A stretch of DNA of 44,016 bases from a virus. Position numbers and translations under genes: made by a program. The stretch lies in IMG/VR virus record IMGVR_UViG_3300049927_000035, positions 1 through 44,016 of that record. The stretch is one strand, 5' to 3'. Positions 14,196-20,607 of this stretch are shown one piece after another (positions within the stretch are counted from its first letter, which is position 1; each line of letters begins with the position of its first letter). Under the pieces are notes generated by a model. The model saw only the letters and a program-made list of their open reading frames with translations. It had not been told where the DNA came from and did not search any database.

Positions 14196-14223
14196 TTGAC
14201 AGACCATTTCGACCCCCTATGAT
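14196..14223 (+). promoter_or_regulatory. Sigma70-type promoter for the ImmA-like gene
   Basis: A perfect -35 TTGACA (14196-14201) and TATGAT -10 (14218-14223) are separated by 16 bp, 45 bp before the start codon at 14269. This is the best housekeeping promoter in the window. It lies between repressor and peptidase genes, so the ImmA-like gene and its neighbour can be transcribed independently of the repressor. Confidence 0.7.
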
Positions 14224-14268
14224 TCGCCCACGGCACAGTGCCGGGAACACGAATACTGGGGTAGCGCG

Positions 14269-14772
14269 ATGGGTCTTGAAGTTGTTCTAGAGGATTTGGG
14301 GGAGGACCTGTGCGGGTTCTACGACCACGCCACGGAAACCGTCTACATTAATCGGAGGCTCTCAATAAGGGATCGGCGGTGCACTCTCGTGCACGAGCTG
14401 ATCCACTGGGAGCGGGGACACGAGCCGACGGACAACCTGTCCAGACACACGGCCCGTGAAGTGGAAGTTGACCACGAAGCAGCGCGGCGCCTCATCAGCT
14501 TCCCGCAACTCATGTGGGCAATGACCTACTTTGGAACCGGGAGCGGGAATGCCGCGGCCGAAGCTCTCGACGTCGAACCATCGGCTTACCTGTCCCGGGT
14601 CCTGGCTATGACCAGACTGGAGCAGGTCATCCTGGACGTGTGTGCGCTGCAGTGTATTGGGATTCGTTCGGAGCTTGCGTTATCCGCCGGTAGTGAGCCG
14701 GCGTTGTTGAATCTGCCCCGTGTGGTGGACGAAAGGATTCTTGATGGAATTGACTGTGTGGACGCCGCATGA
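14269..14772 (+). CDS. immA: ImmA/IrrE-family metallopeptidase
   Basis: 167 residues with the zinc-protease motif HELIHWERGH (HExxH at 42-46), preceded by YINRRLSIRDRRCTLVHEL, the typical lead-in of the DUF955/ImmA family. In ICEBs1 and related elements ImmA cleaves the partner HTH repressor to trigger induction. Here the gene follows the repressor and has its own promoter at 14196, so a repressor-protease pair is likely. The rest of the protein (AARRLISFPQLMWAM) is also family-typical. Substrate inferred from position. Confidence 0.88.
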   Translation: MGLEVVLEDLGEDLCGFYDHATETVYINRRLSIRDRRCTLVHELIHWERGHEPTDNLSRHTAREVEVDHEAARRLISFPQLMWAMTYFGTGSGNAAAEALDVEPSAYLSRVLAMTRLEQVILDVCALQCIGIRSELALSAGSEPALLNLPRVVDERILDGIDCVDAA

Positions 14773-14784
14773 GGTGGTGGTCCC

Positions 14785-15147
14785 GTGAGCGGGGAGACGC
14801 TGCCCGCCCTCATTCTCCGGGTCAAGGGTGAGAGGACGTTCCGTGAGTTGCGGGGGCAGGCTTTGAGGTTCGGTCATGACGTTCCGGAGTCCTCGTGGCA
14901 GCAGTGGGCGAAACCGGAGTTCAAGCGCACGAAGCTCCCGGACCCGGAAACCATCCGGGCGTTCGCCATCGGCCTCGGGGTCACGGAGACTGAGGTTCTG
15001 CTCGCCGCCGGGAGGTCCCTGGGGCTGGCTGTGGGGCTCGATAACGATGCGGACCTACTTCTCCCCGGCGCGGGTGTTTTGAGCGCCGCTGACAAGAACG
15101 TTCTGGCGTCCATGGCGGCGCTGCTGGTCTCGAAAATGGAGCGGTGA
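14785..15147 (+). CDS. HTH-like protein of the immunity cluster
   Basis: 120 residues from GTG 14785, 12 nt after the ImmA-like stop and with a purine-rich GAGGTGG ahead. The N-terminal part (RTFRELRGQALRFGHDVPES, then WQQWAKPEF, then PDPETIRAFAIGLGVTETEVL) has the spacing of an XRE-family HTH with a variant recognition helix. The C-terminal third (LGLAVGLDNDADLLLPG, then LSAADKNVLASMAALLV) recalls the end of phage and host transcriptional regulators. It is the last gene before attP. It may modulate the switch or integrase expression, but this is a guess. Confidence 0.7.
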   Translation: MSGETLPALILRVKGERTFRELRGQALRFGHDVPESSWQQWAKPEFKRTKLPDPETIRAFAIGLGVTETEVLLAAGRSLGLAVGLDNDADLLLPGAGVLSAADKNVLASMAALLVSKMER

Positions 15148-15174
15148 GTCTGGTATTTCAGACAGTCGGGAGGC

Positions 15175-15389
15175 TTGTTGACAAAGTCAAGAATTAGGCG
15201 CTTGTAATGTGTTCCTAGGAACAGATTACAGCACTATAGTTCAGGAAGTCGGCTAAAATTCCGCGGATTCTAGGGGTCGGGAGGTGGGTTCGAGTCCCAC
15301 CTCGGGCACGAAAAGTCCCTTGAATTCTAGGGGATTTTGGACTGGTAACAGGTTAGTTGTTGACAAAGGTTCCGCTTATGTTGACAAGC
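15175..15389. other. attP region with tRNA 3'-end core and repeated integrase arm-type sites
   Basis: The core (about 15268-15310) contains a T-arm: stem GTGGG (15285-15289), loop TTCGAGT, stem CCCAC, then acceptor strand CTCGGGC and A, which would pair with a tRNA starting GCCCGAG. It is flanked by TTGTTGACAAAG at 15175-15186 and 15358-15369 and TGTTGACAAG at 15380-15389, good candidates for arm-type integrase sites. ATTCTAGGGG occurs at 15268-15277 and 15325-15334, and an imperfect palindrome around GAATTC follows the core (15311-15338). Operator O1 lies within. The integrase starts 16 bp after the last repeat. The exact crossover and the host tRNA cannot be read from one copy. Confidence 0.78.
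15203..15230. promoter_or_regulatory. Operator-like palindrome O1 inside attP
   Basis: A nearly perfect 28-bp palindrome: TGTAAT-G-TGTTCCT on the left and its complement AGGAACA-G-ATTACA on the right, with a single mismatched pair. The inner TGTTCCTAGGAACA is a perfect 14-bp palindrome. It is the most symmetric member of the shared operator set and lies 175 bp before the integrase. TATAGT at 15235 could be a -10 box of a plus-strand promoter that this site would block, but no convincing -35 is seen. Confidence 0.78.
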
Positions 15390-15405
15390 ATCCGATAATA
15401 GAGGC

Positions 15406-16581
15406 ATGGCAAGCATCAGAAAGCGGATTCGCAAAGACGGATCCGCCACGTGGCAAGTCCTGTTCCGCAACGTTGACACGGGCAGGCAAGAGGGCATTAC
15501 CTACACGCTCGAGTCGGACGCCAACAGGATGCGTAACCTCCTCGAAGCCAACGGCCACTCCTACCGGATCGCCGAAGCGGCCATCGATGCAGCGGAACAA
15601 AGATCCCGAACCGTGGCCGACGTCGTCAAGGAACACATCGACCTGCTCATCAAGCCCGGGCCGCAGACGATCCACAACTACCGGGCCATGCTCGAGCACC
15701 ACATCAAAGACAGCCTCGGTGCGGCCGCAGTGTCAGCCATCGACTACCGGCACATCACCGAGTGGATCCGGACGCTCCAGAAAAAGGGACTGTCTCCGAA
15801 GACCATCCGGAATATTCACGGGCTCTTGTCCGCATCCATGGAAACGGCTGTTCGACTCAAGTACCGGCCAGACAACCCCTGTCGCGGCGTGGACCTGCCA
15901 TCGAGCGAGCACCGCGGCAACAAGATGACCGTACTCACCTACGTGGAATTCAAGACGCTACGGGATGCGATCAGCGAACGCTACCGGCCTTTCGTGCTGT
16001 TCCTGGCCGTGACGGGGGCGCGCTTTGGCGAAGCGACCGCCGTGAAGGTTGGCGACATACACCTTGACGGACGGACGGCAACGGTTGAAGTCACCAAGGC
16101 GTGGAAGCGACAAGGGTCCACCGGCTACAAGATCGGTGAGCCGAAGAACGAATTCTCATGGCGCACGATATCGCTCTCTGATGCTCTGGTGCGCGAGCTC
16201 CGGCCGCTGGTGGATGGCCGGCAAGGTGACGAGTGGTTGTTCACGAACCGTGACGGCGTATCGCACGTTGACCACCGATCGTTCTATCAGAAGCACTGGG
16301 TTCCGACAATCGCCCGGCTCAACAAGGACAAGGCCGTGAACTTCGCCAAGAGACCGCGTATCCACGATCTGCGCCACACTTCGGCTTCGTGGCTGATCCA
16401 TGAGCATATGGATACGTTCAAGGTGGCGCGGCGCCTGGGTCACTCGTCCACGGCCATGATCGACCGTGTCTACGGCCACCTCATGCCGGATGCCCAGGCG
16501 GAAGGAACGCGCACGATGAACCAAGCCATGCGCGAACTCCTCCCGCCCGAGGCGCTGGAAGGTTCGGCCGCTGGTTCGTAG
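15406..16581 (+). CDS. int: Tyrosine integrase
   Basis: 391 residues of the tyrosine recombinase family. Residues 1-60 carry an AP2-like arm-binding domain (KRIRKDGSATWQVLF), 65-165 a SAM-like core-binding domain, and 175-391 the catalytic domain. The catalytic set is complete: R206 in TGARFGEA, H320 and R323 in HDLRHT, H346 in LGHSS and nucleophile Y356 in DRVYGH. It would insert the phage genome at a host tRNA gene via the attP just upstream. The ATG at 15406 follows TAGAGGC and needs no extension; overlapping frames are shadows. A bidirectional terminator ends the transcript. Confidence 0.97.
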   Translation: MASIRKRIRKDGSATWQVLFRNVDTGRQEGITYTLESDANRMRNLLEANGHSYRIAEAAIDAAEQRSRTVADVVKEHIDLLIKPGPQTIHNYRAMLEHHIKDSLGAAAVSAIDYRHITEWIRTLQKKGLSPKTIRNIHGLLSASMETAVRLKYRPDNPCRGVDLPSSEHRGNKMTVLTYVEFKTLRDAISERYRPFVLFLAVTGARFGEATAVKVGDIHLDGRTATVEVTKAWKRQGSTGYKIGEPKNEFSWRTISLSDALVRELRPLVDGRQGDEWLFTNRDGVSHVDHRSFYQKHWVPTIARLNKDKAVNFAKRPRIHDLRHTSASWLIHEHMDTFKVARRLGHSSTAMIDRVYGHLMPDAQAEGTRTMNQAMRELLPPEALEGSAAGS

Positions 16582-16587
16582 TTTGTT

Positions 16588-16634
16588 AAACGAAAATACC
16601 CCCGCCATCCGAAGATGACGGGGGTATTCGTTTT
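16588..16634. terminator. Bidirectional terminator between integrase and holin
   Basis: A long inverted repeat (AATACCCCCG...CATC-CGAA-GATG...CGGGGGTATT, extended by AAACG/CGTTT) with a CGAA tetraloop. On the plus strand it is followed by CGTTTTG, on the minus strand by TTTTCGTTT. It separates the convergent integrase transcript from the late operon that ends with the holin. Confidence 0.9.
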
Positions 16635-16640
16635 GCGCGG

Positions 16641-17024
16641 TTACGCTACCGGCGCTGCAGGGGTTTCGGGTGCCGGTTCGGCGGCGAGTGCGGCGTCGAC
16701 TGCTGCTTTGGGGAACGTTGCCGGGGCTGCGGGTCCGGGGACGATGACGGGCGGCAGTGCCGGGAAGTCAACGCTGGCGGTAACCGGGTCCGTGGACGGG
16801 AGTGTGGGGCTGGCCGCCGCGCTGTCCGGGGGGAGGATCGGCGTCAGGGACACGAGGGACATGAGGACTGATGCCAAGGCGGCGGTGGCAGAGATGGACA
16901 GGTCTGTGCGCCAGTCAAGGCTGGTGATACCCACGGCCCCGGTGCCGATGAGGGCAAGGAAGGCTTGGGCGAAGGTGCGGACGGCGCGGGATGCGGCCGC
17001 TTTCCAGAAAGCGAGGGTGAACAT
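16641..17024 (-). CDS. Holin (r1t-like)
   Basis: 127 residues. The first ~58 (FWKAAASRAVRTFAQAFLAL, TGAVGITSLDW, SISATAALASVLMSLVSL) match the phage r1t holin family, with two hydrophobic segments flanking a short loop. The remainder is Pro/Ala-rich and probably extends into the cytoplasm. It would permeabilise the membrane to release the endolysin encoded just upstream. A TAGGAG site precedes ATG 17024, formed partly from the previous stop codon. Last gene of the late operon, before the terminator. Confidence 0.88.
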   Translation of the reverse strand: MFTLAFWKAAASRAVRTFAQAFLALIGTGAVGITSLDWRTDLSISATAALASVLMSLVSLTPILPPDSAAASPTLPSTDPVTASVDFPALPPVIVPGPAAPATFPKAAVDAALAAEPAPETPAAPVA

Positions 17025-17032
17025 GGGGGCTC

Positions 17033-17359
17033 CTACTTGAGTTTCGCGACGATGGCGGCGAGGACGGCGGGGGGTACTTCCGCTTTGAGGCGTGCGACGA
17101 GGGCGTCCACGTCGACGGCCGCGGCTGTTCCGGCGGGGCGTGCGTTGATGGCTGCCGCGTTGCGGATGAACTTGTCGTCATCCCATGCGACGAGGGATGC
17201 GAGGCTCGTGAACCCGCCCATGGCGCCTTGCCGTTTGATGGGGGTGTTGAGGGTTTTGTCGGCGGCGTGGGATCCGGTGAGTTCGGCTAGGTAGTTGCGG
17301 CCGTCGTCCGTGCAGAGGATCCAGTGGAGGTCGTCGAGTTTTTCCTGATTGGTGGGCAT
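17033..17359 (-). CDS. Hypothetical protein in the lysis cassette, 108 aa
   Basis: 108 residues from ATG 17359 with a good AGGAG site, between endolysin and holin. N-terminal LDDLHWILCTDDGRNYLAEL and IRNAAAINARPAG are followed by a C-terminal helix DVDALVARLKAEVPPAVLAA, like the short repeats seen at the end of phage minor proteins. No membrane segment or signal peptide. It could be a lysis accessory or a small structural protein; position is the only hint. Confidence 0.7.
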   Translation of the reverse strand: MPTNQEKLDDLHWILCTDDGRNYLAELTGSHAADKTLNTPIKRQGAMGGFTSLASLVAWDDDKFIRNAAAINARPAGTAAAVDVDALVARLKAEVPPAVLAAIVAKLK

Positions 17360-17370
17360 GGGGAGGGCTC

Positions 17371-17991
17371 CTAGAGGCTTCCGAAGAGATCGATGAGGAA
17401 TTGCTGGTCCGGGCCGACACCTGGGGCGGGCGGCGTTGTGCTCTGGACGGTGATCGCGCCGGGGTTGAAGAACGGTGTCGGGTCGGTGCGCCCGTAGATC
17501 AGGCCGTTGCCGGTGGCGAAGCTGAGGTCGATCAGCGCTTCGACGTGGAGGTGCGCGCCGAGGGACACTCCGGGGGATCGGGTGTTGCCGGAGAGTGCGA
17601 TCTGTTGTCCCTCGGTGACGGTGTCCCCGGGGTTGAGTGGCGCTTCTGAGAGGTGCGCGTAGACGCTGATCCATCCGTCATGCTGGATGACGGTGACGAT
17701 GCCCGGGAATGTCTTGTACAGGTACCAGCGTTCCCGGTACCCGGCATCCGTTTCGTCGCCGGGCAGATTCGTTCCCCAGTCGGCCCAGAGGACCGTTCCT
17801 GCGGCGATGGCGTGCACGGGCGTGCCGATAGGGCAGCCGATGTCTTGGCCGGCGTGCCCGTAGGGCTGGTAGTTGCCGTACTGGGCGACGAGTTGCTGTA
17901 CTTCGGTGCCGTTCGGGTCGGCGGCCACTCCTCCTGTGGCATAGGACCCGAAGGCCTGGGTGACCGCGAATTGCTCTGCTACGGGCCTCAT
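17371..17991 (-). CDS. Endolysin, M23-family peptidase
   Basis: 206 residues. The zinc site of M23 (lysostaphin-type) endopeptidases is visible: H46 and D50 in GHAGQD, H113 in YAHLS and H147-L-H149 in GAHLHVE, along with GTPVHAIAAGTV. It would cut peptide cross-bridges of the host wall. No separate wall-binding domain is evident; the last ~50 residues (PTPFFNPGAITVQST...) may serve that purpose or be a linker. ATGA overlap with the upstream gene fixes the start. No signal peptide, so export depends on the holin. Confidence 0.92.
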   Translation of the reverse strand: MRPVAEQFAVTQAFGSYATGGVAADPNGTEVQQLVAQYGNYQPYGHAGQDIGCPIGTPVHAIAAGTVLWADWGTNLPGDETDAGYRERWYLYKTFPGIVTVIQHDGWISVYAHLSEAPLNPGDTVTEGQQIALSGNTRSPGVSLGAHLHVEALIDLSFATGNGLIYGRTDPTPFFNPGAITVQSTTPPAPGVGPDQQFLIDLFGSL

Positions 17992-18431
17992 GGGCTCTCC
18001 TGTGCGTGGACGTTGATTGTGGTGGTCGGCCCCGGTTTCAGGTGGGCGTCCAACTTGTCGTGCAGGTCGTCGACTTTGCCGATGACTTCGTCCACGTCAT
18101 CGCGGAGGTTGGTGAGGTGGCTGTTTTGGACCTGCTGGACGGCCTTGTTGACTTCCTTGGTGATGGTCGCGAGGGATCGGTCCTGCGTGGCGAGGGTTTC
18201 GCCTTGGGACGCTTGTGTGGCTTCGAGGGTTTGGAGGCGTTCCATGACGCCGGGTTCCCGGTCAACACCGGGCCGTCCGGGGCGTCCTTCCCAGTCGTCG
18301 AAGAAGTTCGCTATGCGCTTCTTCCAACCTGCTTTCCATTTGCGCCATGCGCCGTGGGCTTTGAAGATTCCGATGATGGTTCCTACGAGTCCGGCGAGAG
18401 CGGAGATGATCCCGATGGTTTGGGCGTCCAT
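17988..18431 (-). CDS. DUF2746-like membrane-anchored coiled-coil protein
   Basis: 147 residues. Residues 6-23 (IGIISALAGLVGTIIGIF) form a membrane segment, followed by a basic Trp-rich stretch (WRKWKAGWKKR), then a coiled coil about 62-132 (MERLQTLEATQ, RDDVDEVIGKVDDLHDKLDAH). Such proteins are common between tail and lysis genes in actinophages and resemble DUF2746. The ATG at 18431 shares a base with the upstream stop (TAATG). A second-holin or spanin-like role is possible but unproven; the coiled coil could reach into the wall. Confidence 0.74.
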   Translation of the reverse strand: MDAQTIGIISALAGLVGTIIGIFKAHGAWRKWKAGWKKRIANFFDDWEGRPGRPGVDREPGVMERLQTLEATQASQGETLATQDRSLATITKEVNKAVQQVQNSHLTNLRDDVDEVIGKVDDLHDKLDAHLKPGPTTTINVHAQESP

Positions 18432-19393
18432 TAGATTTGTGCCCCCTGGTCTTCGATGTAGCAGTACGAGGGGGCCGTTGCTGCGGCTTGCAGGGTCCAT
18501 GTGCCGCTGCCGAGGGCGCGGGCGACGGTGAACTTGATCTGGAGGGTGGTGTCCGAGGCCGGTTCGTGGATCGCTTCCACGTAAAAGGACTCGCCAGCGC
18601 CCGCGGCGTTGGCCGTATAGGAGCGGGACTGGACGGCAGTCAGGCCTGTGATCGCACCTGCCGCGTCGGCCGTCGAGCATGTTTGGATGGCGAGGTTGAA
18701 GTAGTCGGTGGCAACTGAAAGGGAGTACCCGCCGTGCCAGACGATCTTGTACCTGCGGTTGGCCCGGAAGGTGAAGGATGCGATGTTGTTCTGCACGGCG
18801 AGCGTTGTCAGGCCTGCACCGCTGGCGGTGACCTTGACACGCCCGGGCATGATGCCCAGTGCCGGGGTTGTGGCGCCGGTGGGGATGGTGGTGATGTTCG
18901 CGGTCAGGATTGATGCTGCGCTGGCGGCGACGCTGATCCAGGCCAAAGCGATGGCGTTCGCGGGGATGGTGGGGGCGTTGGCCGGGTAGGTGGCGCCGGG
19001 CGTAGGAACACCGGTTGCGACTCCGAGGATGGCGGTGTTGGTGGTGCCAGCGTATTGGGAGTCTTGGATGGCGATGTAGGCGACGTCAATGCGCGGGTTG
19101 GTGGGGTCCGATGTGGCGACGGATGCTGTGACCGCGGAGTCGTTCTGCGCGTAGTACATGGCCTGGTTGGAGAAGTTCCCGCCGGTCACGTTGGCGAGGT
19201 TCGTGCCGGGGACCCATGCGCGGCCGACGCCGAACACGATGTTCATGGAGGCGGTGCCGGTTTGGGTGATGGCGAGGTCGCCCTTGGTGACGAGGCCGCC
19301 GCCTGGCGGGACGAAGGATGAGACTGCCTGGCGGAACAGATCAGCGCTGTGCGATCCGTTCTGGAGGGCGTAGGGGACGGCGCTGATGGCCAT
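18431..19393 (-). CDS. Minor tail protein, probable receptor-binding/tail-tip component
   Basis: 320 residues with a N-terminal part typical of phage tail proteins (MAISAVPYALQNGSHSADLF, then GDLAITQTGTASMNIVFGVG), followed by Ala/Thr-rich beta-like sequence and a C-terminal domain (YKIVWHGGYSLSVATDYF, LQIKFTVARALGSGTWTLQ). Similar N-termini occur in actinophage tail-tip proteins that carry variable C-terminal heads. It follows directly downstream of the intrinsic terminator at 19417, so readthrough must supply its transcript. The AGGAG site is clear. Assignment by context and composition. Confidence 0.72.
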   Translation of the reverse strand: MAISAVPYALQNGSHSADLFRQAVSSFVPPGGGLVTKGDLAITQTGTASMNIVFGVGRAWVPGTNLANVTGGNFSNQAMYYAQNDSAVTASVATSDPTNPRIDVAYIAIQDSQYAGTTNTAILGVATGVPTPGATYPANAPTIPANAIALAWISVAASAASILTANITTIPTGATTPALGIMPGRVKVTASGAGLTTLAVQNNIASFTFRANRRYKIVWHGGYSLSVATDYFNLAIQTCSTADAAGAITGLTAVQSRSYTANAAGAGESFYVEAIHEPASDTTLQIKFTVARALGSGTWTLQAAATAPSYCYIEDQGAQI

Positions 19394-19416
19394 GGACGGC
19401 TCCTATGGTGGGCATG

Positions 19417-19441
19417 AAAAAGCCCCGACTGGCGGGGCTTT
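19417..19441 (-). terminator. Intrinsic terminator within the late region
   Basis: AAAGCCCCG and CGGGGCTTT pair with a five-base loop (19419-19441). On the minus strand the stem is followed by TTTTT, giving a standard terminator for transcription arriving from the tail genes, just before the 18431-19393 gene. It probably attenuates rather than stops late transcription, since the lysis genes lie downstream. It may also insulate the plus-strand gene. Confidence 0.8.
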
Positions 19442-19470
19442 GTAAATTCGTTGGACGAAAGAGTATTAAT
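19440..19470 (+). promoter_or_regulatory. Possible promoter for the plus-strand secreted protein gene
   Basis: TTGTAA (19440-19445) and TATTAAT (19464-19470) are 18 bp apart, 20 bp before the ATG at 19491. Both boxes are imperfect. The AT-rich patch stands out from its GC-rich surroundings and directly precedes the only plus-strand gene in the late region. Confidence 0.4.
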
Positions 19471-19490
19471 TTGTGGGCGCAGTGGTTACC

Positions 19491-19901
19491 ATGGGGGTTA
19501 TGGAAACGAAGTCAGCGGTACTCGGTGGGGCGGCAACACTGCTAGCAGTGGGTCTGGGGTTCGGTCTGATCGCCACGGCGAACGCGCAGAACGCGCCCGC
19601 GCCGGTCGTTTCCGTGACCACTTCCGCGCCAGCCACCCCGGCAGCGCCAACACCGACACCGGAGCCCGCAGTGACCACAACAGCAACACCCGAGCCCGTA
19701 GTGACTCCCGCGCCTGTTGCGCCTGCTCCTGCCCCGGTGGTCGAGCCAGCGCCGGCCGCTCCTGCTGGTGAGTCGCTACCCCCGGCCGTGATTGCCCCCG
19801 CCCCCGCGCAGATGTGGACTCCGGCCACGACTCAGGCTCCAGCGCCCGGAAAAATGGCACCCCCCGTTCCTCAGCCGCCAGGTCCCGGATACAAGAAATA
19901 G
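19491..19901 (+). CDS. Secreted Pro/Ala/Thr-rich protein, probable moron
   Basis: About 136 residues on the strand opposite to all neighbouring late genes. A signal peptide is clear: ETK, then a hydrophobic core (AVLGGAATLLAVGLGFGLIA) and an AxA cleavage site (ANA before QNA). The mature part is low-complexity, with repeats of the type TPEPxV and PAPAP, like extracellular wall-spanning linkers. Starts at 19473 (GTG), 19491 or 19500 are possible; none has a strong ribosome-binding site. It stops 2 nt from the end of the convergent tail gene. A possible promoter and a terminator lie just upstream. It fits a lysogenic-conversion gene acting at the host surface. Function unknown. Confidence 0.66.
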   Translation: MGVMETKSAVLGGAATLLAVGLGFGLIATANAQNAPAPVVSVTTSAPATPAAPTPTPEPAVTTTATPEPVVTPAPVAPAPAPVVEPAPAAPAGESLPPAVIAPAPAQMWTPATTQAPAPGKMAPPVPQPPGPGYKK

Positions 19902-19903
19902 CG

Positions 19904-20596
19904 TTAGCGCCGGAAGAAGATCACGGCGTTCATGTTCGCGATATTGCTGGTGTTTGTGCCCCATGCCGACGAGTTTGATCTGATCTGGCAACCGATAGTG
20001 ATGGTTCCTCCGCTGAGTCCAGTCAAGGTGCGGATTCCGTTAGCTGCTGCCGAGGCGTATCCTCCGCTTGCTGGTGCCGGCTGGGGCGTCTCGCCGCCTG
20101 CGACTCCGTTGATGCTCGCGGAGACATAGAGATAGTCCGCGCTAGCCGTGCCGTTGAATGCTCCACCAACCACCATGCAGAGAATGTCGGCTTGGGAATA
20201 TCCTGCTGGCACAGTGACGTTTGCTGTCGCGTAGACCGTGGGGCTGGTTGAGACGGCGAAGTTGTTTTGGCTGACGCCTGATGTGCTGATGACTACGGGC
20301 GCCACGAGTGCCGCGTTGCTGATTGAGCCGTTAGGCACGGCGAGGTTGCCGTTGATGGTGACGTTGCCGTTGAAGTTCGCTGACCCGTCTGCTGTGGCGA
20401 GGGTGATGTCTTCGACGCCCGCAGGGTTGAACAGGTGCAGCCCGTCCTTGTCCGTGGAGAGCCCGGGAACACCTGCTCCTTGCCCCGTGGAGGCGTTCAA
20501 AAGGATCGGCTGGGTGGACAGGTCCCGGACGATCCGTTCGAGCTCGTTGAGGCGCCGGGTCAGGTCGTAGTCCATGCCGAGGATGGCGTTTACCAT
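19904..20596 (-). CDS. Minor tail protein
   Basis: 230 residues from ATG 20596 with TAGGAGC ahead. The N-terminal helix (YDLTRRLNELERIVRDL) resembles the coiled-coil start of tail fibre or baseplate proteins. It is followed by GLHLFNPAGVEDITLAT and NFNGNVTINGNLAVPNGSIS, a pattern found in phage fibre shafts, then a beta-rich C-terminal domain with SADYLYVSASINGVAGG. Likely a trimeric tail-tip or fibre protein. A long upstream Arg/Pro-rich extension is an antisense-type artefact. Confidence 0.72.
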   Translation of the reverse strand: MVNAILGMDYDLTRRLNELERIVRDLSTQPILLNASTGQGAGVPGLSTDKDGLHLFNPAGVEDITLATADGSANFNGNVTINGNLAVPNGSISNAALVAPVVISTSGVSQNNFAVSTSPTVYATANVTVPAGYSQADILCMVVGGAFNGTASADYLYVSASINGVAGGETPQPAPASGGYASAAANGIRTLTGLSGGTITIGCQIRSNSSAWGTNTSNIANMNAVIFFRR

Positions 20597-20607
20597 GTGG
20601 GGCGCTC

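Noticed and set aside
15358-15399. TTGACA boxes before the integrase as -35 elements
   Set aside because: No -10 box lies 15-19 bp downstream of either copy. The longer shared TGTTGACAA string, also present at 15175, points to integrase arm sites.
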